Source: Plakobranchus ocellatus (taxonomy: Eukaryota > Mollusca > Gastropoda > Plakobranchidae). From it: a DNA stretch of 22,590 nucleotides. Of the stretch, positions 11,401-20,400 are shown in pieces. The notes beneath the pieces were generated by a model. It was not told the DNA's origin. It did no database searches and saw nothing but the letters and a program-made list of their open reading frames with translations. Every line of letters starts with the position of its first letter. The stretch's first letter is position 1. The position numbers and the translations under genes were made by a program. The stretch is taken from the NCBI GenBank assembly GCA_019648995.1, contig BLXT01000921.1:153952-176541 (forward strand), read 5' to 3'.

Positions 11401-14400
11401 TCAAACAAACAGAAAAGTTCAAATATCTAGGAACAATAAGTTCAAACGATGGCAAAACAAACAGAGAAATATCAGCAAGAACTGCTCAGGCAAAGATCGA
11501 CTTTCAAAAGATGAAAACAATCCTGACAAATAAACACATCTCCATCGAAACGAGGAAAAGAGCCCTCCAGTGCTACATAGAACCTGTTCTAATGTATGGA
11601 TGCGAAGCATGGACAATCTCAAAGCAAATTCAAAATAAGCTAGAAGCAACAGAAATGTGGTTCCTTAGGAGAATGCTCCGGATACCTTGGACCGCAAAGA
11701 AAACAAATGAGAGAGTTCTGAATGAAGCTATTAAAAGAAGGTCACTGGTCAGAACTATAAGGAAACGTCAAGCCACCTTTCTGGGCCACGTGATGAGAAG
11801 AGGAAAACATTTGGTGACAACAGGAAAGTTTGAAGGAAAAAGAAGCAGAGGAAGACAAAGGGAGAAGATAATGGATGGACTGGCCACATAGCTTGGACCA
11901 GGAAAAGTGTCAGATATACTGGCCGCCGTCAAGGATAGGGATTTGTGGAGGGATATGATCGCCAACGTTTACAAGCAAGGCACTTGATGATGATGATGAT
12001 TTGAATGGTTACTCTGTGATGGTCGTGTTTGTTGAAACAAGTTTCCGTTGGTGTGGTTGTACTCTTTTACTTTAATAAATGAAACTTTGAAATCAATTAG
12101 GAAGGCAAAGAGTTTAATCAAATGAACTAGAACTTATTGTTTAGTAGAGATTTCTCTGATCAGACTTACCCCATTGTAACACATCTGTGCATCATCATTG
12201 CAGGAAGTTCCATTGGGCTCCAGCTTTGGGGCAGGACACTCAGCACTGCCATATGTAAGTAAGGGTTAAGGATTGGTTCTCACCAAAACATTTATTTCTT
12301 TTTGTGTTAAAAAATCTTCAAACTAACGGTCAAAGCTGGTTTTTGCCATGAATCCTTTTTTGTAATTTGACCTTCATACAAACGTGACTTAAAACTATAT
12401 AAAGCTGAATTGGCAACTTAATAGAATATTAAATACAAAATGTTATAAGACCAATCAGAAAAAGTCACATATCTGTTAATGTATATGAAATAAACTCATA
12501 AAAACTCATTTTTCACAAAAAATTCATTCAGTGAGTTTTGAAGAGCCACTCTTCAATGGAGGTTCAAATCAATTGTAAGAAGGATATTTGCAGTAGGTAG
12601 CCTGTTTACAGTCATCCTGCGGCAAGCACTGAATCATCCTATCTCCAGTGATGTACTGACAGTCTGCCGTACAACAGGGGCCAGCTGTTGGGCTGTGGGA
12701 CACACAGGAATGAACATTTTAAAAAATAAATCAATAAATAAAAAATAGGAAAAAACAACCACAAATTGAAATAAACTCATAGAAATATGAAATGAAATAA
12801 AGAATGCAGGCAGAATGCACAATGTGAACATGTTGGCTGGAAAGTTAAAAAGATTGTATGTTATAATGTTAGAGTGGAGGAGCAAGCCAAGAAGCCAGGA
12901 AAGAGATAAAAAAGATTCGCTTGTTTCTATATTTAAAAGAAAGCAGAAACAAATTTAACCTTAATAATTGTTTTATCTCTCTATAATTATTGAAATTTAA
13001 AATCCAAGTGATTAGCAAGCAATTTTCTTTTTCAAATAGGTAAAAACAAAGAGGAGGGCAAGAAGGAGGGCAGGTTGATAGTGGAATTGTGATATTAATT
13101 GAATTTGGTTTGACAATAAAATTTGCGGTCAAAATAACCAGATCTTACTGCCTTAGACATGGATTACACTAGAAGTATAGAAAAGTGCCAAAAGACTCAA
13201 TGAATTTCCCCTCCCTCCCTTCCCTCTCTCATTGCTCTCATCCTCACCCAACCCCCAAAATCCTTCATAAAATCGTCAGTTACCTGCACATGACTTTGCG
13301 CCTGGCGGAGGATCTCTGACCAAATGTAATATTTGACCTGAGTGTGCACTGTTCCCCCTCGACGGAATCTCGACCGTAACAGCACTGGTCATTGCAGTCA
13401 GAGGCATAGCCACAATCACACTCTTCTCCAGCCTCCTTGATTCCGTTGCCGCAAAAGGCTGTTTTAGATGCTGAAAATATGAGAGTAGTGATAAAAAAAA
13501 ATTTTAAAAAAAGATCAGTTATCAAGAACTGAAACTAAGTTGAAAAAAATAAATCAGCCATTAAAAAGAATATTAATGACACAGTTTAGAGACATCTAGT
13601 ACTTTTAGTCAGATATTAAGCACTAGTATTGAATATTGAGCTTTTGTGCATTTTTTCTTGTCTGTAGTGAGCATCAAGGTGAAGGGTAAAGTAAAGTGGG
13701 TCCCACGCTTAGTCCAAGCATCAGGGAACAAGGAATAGGGTCTTGATTGTTCTTGGCATACAGCTTTATGAGGTAATTTGTAATTGCTTTCCCCACCACT
13801 GTTTCTTTCACTACGTCTTAAGAGACCTAGCTATCCATTTAGGATTAGGGTGGACACAGAGGAGCAATGACCCGGACTTGGTAAAGAGTATCTGGTTTTT
13901 TTTCTTTAAGTTACTTCCTGTGGTAAGGTGACAGGAATTACACAAAATTTGGACTATGTTACTTAATTTTTTTTTCAAAAGAAATGGGTAAAATAAAAAG
14001 TTTCAGAATTCCTCTATTGTATTCAAAACCTTCTCCTAACTAGATGTCTCTGGTCTGGCATTTAAATAGACAATCCTGACCACTGTTACATAAACTTTTT
14101 GATTAAGCTATTCACTCTATGACCTTCACACTGAAACAGCCTTCTCACAAACTATGCTCAACATGGTCACAAAATGGGATTTCCTTTTTTGCAGGAAAAA
14201 AAATGTTCCATGACAAAAATATAGGTTTCATACTTCCCAGATATATCATTAATTGCAGATTTTAAATAGTATCAAACATCGTAAAACTTCCCTAAAGGTC
14301 TTAAGTAAATTTGGCTGTAAGAAGTTGATGATTCTGACATCTGCAATGATATTTATGTTTATTACCCATGTTCCTACCACAAAACATCTTTTTCTGTTGT

Positions 14401-17400
14401 GTCACTTATGTATGTTTGGTCTTTAGTTAATTACTTCTTTATCAGATTTCCTGTTTAATCACATACACCAGTCATTCAAGCAAATCTGGCACTCACGTTT
14501 GAAACAATTCCTTTTTCCATGTTTCTGGTTGACAATCACATCCAACAGACGAGTGATGTTGTCTCGACTGCACACACTAAAATCATCATTGTTTGGCCTA
14601 TCTCCCATTGTGGCACTGGCAAACATGATGTAGTTGCCATCCTGAGCATTTTGTTCCCCACTGCCAAACGGAGCACACTGATCTCCTTGGTCATGCTGCG
14701 GAAAAGGAGAAATGAATTAAAAGATTTTAAAATTAGTTTCTAATTGTCCGATGACATATTTAATATCTTTGAGAAAAAAGTATTTAAGTTGGTTTTTTTT
14801 GCTCCTTGTTTGAAGTATTTTTTCGTAAAAAGTTAAAAATCCCATATGTTGCCTCTGAATCAAAATAGCTCTATCCAGTATTTGCGATTGCAAACATCAC
14901 AGAAAAAAAGTTTCAGATGTACCAATAATTTAAAATGTCCAAAATGCATTTCAATTTCATTCAAACTGTTTGTAGGACATACTTAGCAAACTGTTTGAAA
15001 TTGTCAGCAAGACATACTCATCAAACTCTTTGCAAGTCACATTCATCAAACTGTTCACAAGACATATATATTCATATTCTGATTTAGCATGGGATAATGA
15101 AGAGTGAGATACGATTTTTCTAGTTCTACAGCCTTGTGAAGGTGAGTGGCAGTGTGCTTGGTTACACACAAGAGATGACTGGTTAAATCCTAGTACTGGC
15201 CATCAAATTTTATCTGTTAACCTGGGTCTATCCTGCACCAATATGGTAATCAGTTTATTGAGAATCAGCAAAAGTACAGGCATCAGGGGAAGAGGAGGAC
15301 ATCTTAATAATGTCAAGGTAAGCCCAAAACCTTTCTCTGGGCTCCCACATGACTGGTTCAAGAATAGGACCCATTTAATTGTTGTTACGGTGAGGCAGTT
15401 CGCCCATTCCATTCTCCTTAAACTTTAATCTTACCTGGTCTTAGGGAGATCTGGCTCCTGTTTACTGGCGTGGGTGGAATCAGTGAAGAAGGTAAAACTT
15501 CTGTATGCTAGGCAGGTTGGTATCATATTGACTGATTTGCCACTCATACACATTTAGTTTGTAGGAATGATTTTGAACGTTCTATTTTTACAAATAAAGA
15601 CTTAGCATCAACATCTAGGTCATAAAAACTATTCCAGTAACCACCAAATTAAGACTTTTACAAAGTATGATTTAAACAAAGCCTTAGTCACAAAGCACAG
15701 AATGCATAAAGCTTTCATCATTGACGTGAACAGTTGAAATAGGTTCAAAATTATACCAGAAACCTTTACAAAGCATGGACTAAACAAAGCCTTAGTCACA
15801 AAGCACAGTATGCATAAAGCTTTCATCAGTGATGTGAACAGTTGAAACAGGTTCAAAATTTTACCAGACACCAACCAACTTTAAAATAGCATCATTTGCC
15901 ACTTCCATAGTTTCATGACACTAGATGGTGATGTCAGGCCTTCTAAACCCTCAAAATAAGGTCCCCACAGAAACAATGCATCACTACAACCCGTAGTTAT
16001 GCAACACAGCACAGCTAAGCGTCAACTTACAGGCGATCCAAAGTTGTGGCCAACTTCATGAGTGAAGGTCAGCTGAGAGACGCGAGCGGGCACTGCTTTG
16101 CCATAGTTGACAGTTGTCACTATTCCAGTGTTCAGGCTCTTTGGCACGGTCTCTTCTCTCTCGACGTAGCTCTTGTGTCGCTCACAGATTCCACCTGATG
16201 CCACTGTGTTCAGCAGAAGAGAGAAGATTTTTTAGTTCGTAGAAAATGAACTTAAATTTTGCAAACAGATCTGTCTTTCAATGTGGAATCAATGAAATAC
16301 AAATTTATAAAAAATTGACCAACAAAAAAACAATAAAAAATAAAAACTTACAGAAGATTTTTCCTTTAGAATTTTTAGAACAAAAATACAGAGTGTGTGT
16401 CTTCACAAATCTACAATTCAAATGAATAGAAATATATAAACCCAAAAAATAGTTTCTGGAGAAGTCTTATTCTTAGATGTTTAAATATTTAAAGACAAAG
16501 TTTTTGACCATGCTTTGGTTTAAATTTATTAATATGTTCCTCTTGAACATTGTTTCAATTTTTGAAGAATTCCTTTTCAAATATGAAAGTCAAAACCTAC
16601 GCCTGGATTTGAAAATTACAGAGAACCCTGGGGTAGTTTTTTTTTGTGAATGTGAGCATACAACTAATTCTTTCTTCTAATCTTGATTCATACAGGTTGT
16701 TCACTATAATGAGAACTCAAACGTTTTGGTCCTCTCCTCCCTGGGCCAGGAACCAGCAGCAGCATCAAACTTTTGAAAAACGAAAAAAAAAAAGGAGATG
16801 AACCTTCTCGAGCCCCAACCCAGGCCAATCCTAGTGTGCCGCGTGTGAAGTCACGGTGCGTGAAAATGTAGGCCAGGCAGAACTCGTTGTGCTGGTCCAT
16901 GGAGTTGAGATTCAGGAAGTTGCTAACATCAATGTGTTCATTGCAGTAGCTGGAGGCAGCAGGTGATCCGCAGCGCTGGTTCTCGGGGGTCATTATCTGA
17001 GGGTACAAGGAAGGGGTACAGAATTAGATGTGATACAGATGAATATCATCTTCATGGGAGCAGGAAACTGGCAAAACATATTAAGGGTTATTATCTGAGG
17101 GTACAAAGAAGGGGTACAGAATTAGATGTGATATAGATGAATATCATCTTCATGGGAGCAGGAAACTGGCAAAACATATTAAGGGTCATTATCTGAGGGT
17201 ACAGAATTAGATGTGATATAGGTGAATATCATTTTCATGGGAGTAGGAAACTGGCAACACATATTAAGGGTCATTGCCTGAGGGTACAAGGAAAGCAACA
17301 CATATTAAGGGTCAGTGTCTGAGGGTACAAGGAAGGGGTATAGAATTAGATGTGATATAGGTGAATATCATCTTTATGGGAGTTGGAAACTGGCAACACA

Positions 17401-20400
17401 TATTAAGGGTCATTATCTGAGGGTACAAAGAAGGCAACACATATTAAGGGTCATTGTCTGAGGTACAAGGAAGGCAACACATATTAAGGGTCATTGTCTG
17501 AGGTACAAGGAAGAACACATATTAAGGGTCATTGTCTGAGGTACAAGGAAGGCAACACATATTAAGGGTCATTGTCTGAGGTACAAGGAAGGGATATAGA
17601 ATTAGATGTGATATGGGTGAATATCATCTTCATGGGTGCAGGAAACTGGCAAAACATATTAAGGGTCATTATCTGAGTTACAACAAACAACAATGGGTAA
17701 TAGTTAGTTGTGATCTAAATGAAGGTCATCTGCATGAAGCACACAACTGAGAAAACACACATGTATATGTTTACACAGGGGCCACTATCTGGGGTATAAG
17801 AATCAGCAATAGTTGTTACAGGTGATCTATATGAGTGTCATCTGCAAGCTAGCAGGTAACTGAGAATAAACATATATATTCAGGAGTCATTATTTGCCGT
17901 ACAAAAACTTAATAGAGTTAGACTACTACACATTGTATCAAAATTATAGGAGCTTTATATTGGTAAAAGCTAGAAATATCAGCCACAATATGCCAGAATA
18001 TCTAAGCTTAAGATGGACTATTTGTTATCAATATTAGTGTGAACAAGGTAAACAAAAAACTTCAGTATTCTTTTTTCTGAAAGCTACTATTTGCAACATA
18101 AGGACTGCCTTCAAGACATACACATATATCCAATCAAATTTTATTTTACTGGTATCTAACAACTCATATTGATTGCAATCCTATTCTGACTACAGTGCCT
18201 TCACAGTTCAAATCTTAACTTACGCTGGTCCGCTGAACAACAAAGTTGATGCCACTATATCGCAACTCGTTGTCGTAGGTGGTGAAGACGGTGCGGTGGA
18301 AGATGTTTTTAAGAGCACTCACATGGCTGGCAAAGAAGGCAAGGATCTCTTCCTTTGCTCTCTCGTCAGTCTGAGGAAAATGTTTCATCCATTAAAAATA
18401 CTTTTTGTGGAAAAAAAAAAAAAAGACAAATCAGTATTTGTGAAGTGGCATCAACAAGAGACATGTCTTAAGACCAGTTGAAATAACTTAAATGTTGCAG
18501 TTTCGGACAAAAAGAAACAACTTAAAATGTCTTTTTTTTTCAACCTCTTTACTTTATTTTTTTTTTTTTTTTAATGAAAACCACAATATTTTGGCACAGG
18601 ATCACAATAAATGTATCCAATTTTAACCATTTCAAAGCTTATTTTATTACAATTTCTGGCTACTGTGATGATTTAAAATGCATCATCTGAAGCAACTAGA
18701 CAGTCTTCAGACATATGGAATTAACACCTTCTGAGGTTGTAGGACAATATTAAAATATGTGCTACGCTCATGATCCAATTTATGAGAAAATCAAATGTAA
18801 AATATTAAGTGTTACAACAACTGTGTACATATTTGACAACTTGTGCCGTTTTCAACCCTGCTTAAGACAGATTCTCCTATTTGAAGAGTTCATCCAGAGT
18901 GATGTAGCAGAAAGTGGACTGATCCACTCAGCAATGTTCACTATTTTGTCTCATGTGATCCCGCTTTTAAAAGACGGTTTGTTTTTTTCTTTGTACAAAA
19001 GCCTGTCCACAAGGTAATCTCAGGCTTTTTGTGTCCCTTGCCCTTTGCCCCAGGGCACTTATGAGATCTGCAGCAGATGGGTTCCTGTAGATCTCAGGGC
19101 CAGTTCACTATACACTGTGCCATCAATGCTCCGTCATCTCCAGAGAAGTAAGACCAATTTTCCTGAGCCTACATTTCTCTAACAGTTTGGTTTTTTTTCC
19201 TACAGGAGAAGTTGTACAAAGCCCATGACAAACCTAGGTTGGCAAACTAGGTAACTTACATTAATGTGGAATTCGCAGCCTCGTACAGTACACTAACATA
19301 TGAGTTCAAAGCATTGGCCTTATTACTATCTTTAGTTGTTTCTGGCAGTTTTAAACCTGATTGGTTTGTGCATCACATTAGCATCACAAAGGTCCTACCC
19401 TTTGGTTGGCCTTGATATGCTTGCCAAAGAGCAACAGGAAAACAGCATGGAAAATATAGAAATGATGAGTGAAGTGAGAAGGATTCTGTATAAGATGGGA
19501 TACAGCTGAGGTCAGTTATGACTGAAAGTTTGCTCAGGACAGAAGGGATTGGAGCTGACTTATCTGTGGTTTATAATGTGTCAGTGGGGAAAGGCATTGG
19601 CCACAGCTCACACATTTGGTAGAATATATTGATTGGTAAACTTGCCTGCAGTGATCCTCTGTTGCAGATTTCAACCTATCAACAAATATCAGTATGTGAA
19701 GCAATCCCATAAAGTGAGATGAGTTGGGATAATGCATGACAGATTTAAAATGGAAGCCTTTAACTAAATGGATGAAAACTACTTTTAAACTGCCTATGCG
19801 GAGAACTTTCTATAGCATGCTACAGACTTTCTGTTCACAAAGCATAGAAAATGTTCATTTCTTCACTTCAATATTTCAATTTGATTTTTAGGTAAACCTG
19901 CTCCATGAATCATTTTGTGGGATTGCTACAAATATACAGAAGATAGAAACAAAGCTTGAGATCAACATGCACTGAAAAGGATATAAATAAAGCATAACAA
20001 AAGAGGTGGCTTACCAAGGTCTGTTTGAATTTTTCCTTCTTCACAAAATTCCACATCATAGGGTCGGAGCGGAGATACAAGAAGCATGTGTTGTTTACAC
20101 CTAGAGGTGCTCGCTTCTTCCGCTCCTGTTGTTCCCATAGGAAGTTGGAGTGGGCAAAGTACTTGCTTTTAGTGGACTCTTTTTCATGATGCATAAAATC
20201 TGGTGATGATGATTTTGACTGGAAAGAGAATTTCAACACCTTAAATGTAATCTGAGATATTCTTAAAAATCAGAAGACAAACTGCAAAAACAATGCACAG
20301 AAAGGAAGCCAAGATCTGGTAATCTTAAACAGAAAAAAAATCTGTGCTAAGAAAATTGTGATTATTTAGGCAAATTTTTGGGTTAATTTTCTTAATTCAA

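Larger units (their letters stand above)
10405..12169 (-). other. Intron K-L
   Basis: 1765 bp, GT-AG. It carries the antisense LINE fragment at 11353-11998; removing the element and one duplication copy leaves about 1.1 kb of unique AT-rich DNA. Confidence 0.85.
14696..16030 (-). other. Intron G-H, splitting the zinc-binding motif
   Basis: 1335 bp, GT-AG. It separates [10 protein letters not shown] from the HD that completes the motif. It holds the short imperfect repeats, a possible relative of the dispersed repeat family near 15338-15405, and the 108-bp duplication. Confidence 0.85.

Noticed and set aside
12588..12612. GT donor GACT|GTAAAC inside exon J
   Set aside because: It would remove the conserved DDCKQATYC segment and shift the frame with every nearby acceptor in exon K.
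15203..15428. Overlapping open frames on both strands
   Set aside because: They are short, without homology, splice signals in phase or a consistent start; the region resembles repeat DNA inside intron G-H.
15629..15874. Minus-strand open frame with 36-residue repeats
   Set aside because: It follows from a 108-bp tandem duplication; the predicted peptide is hydrophobic, lacks splice sites in phase with exons G or H, and matches nothing known.
16988..17680. CRISPR-like regularly spaced repeats
   Set aside because: The units are contiguous tandem repeats in a eukaryotic intron, with no spacers or cas genes.
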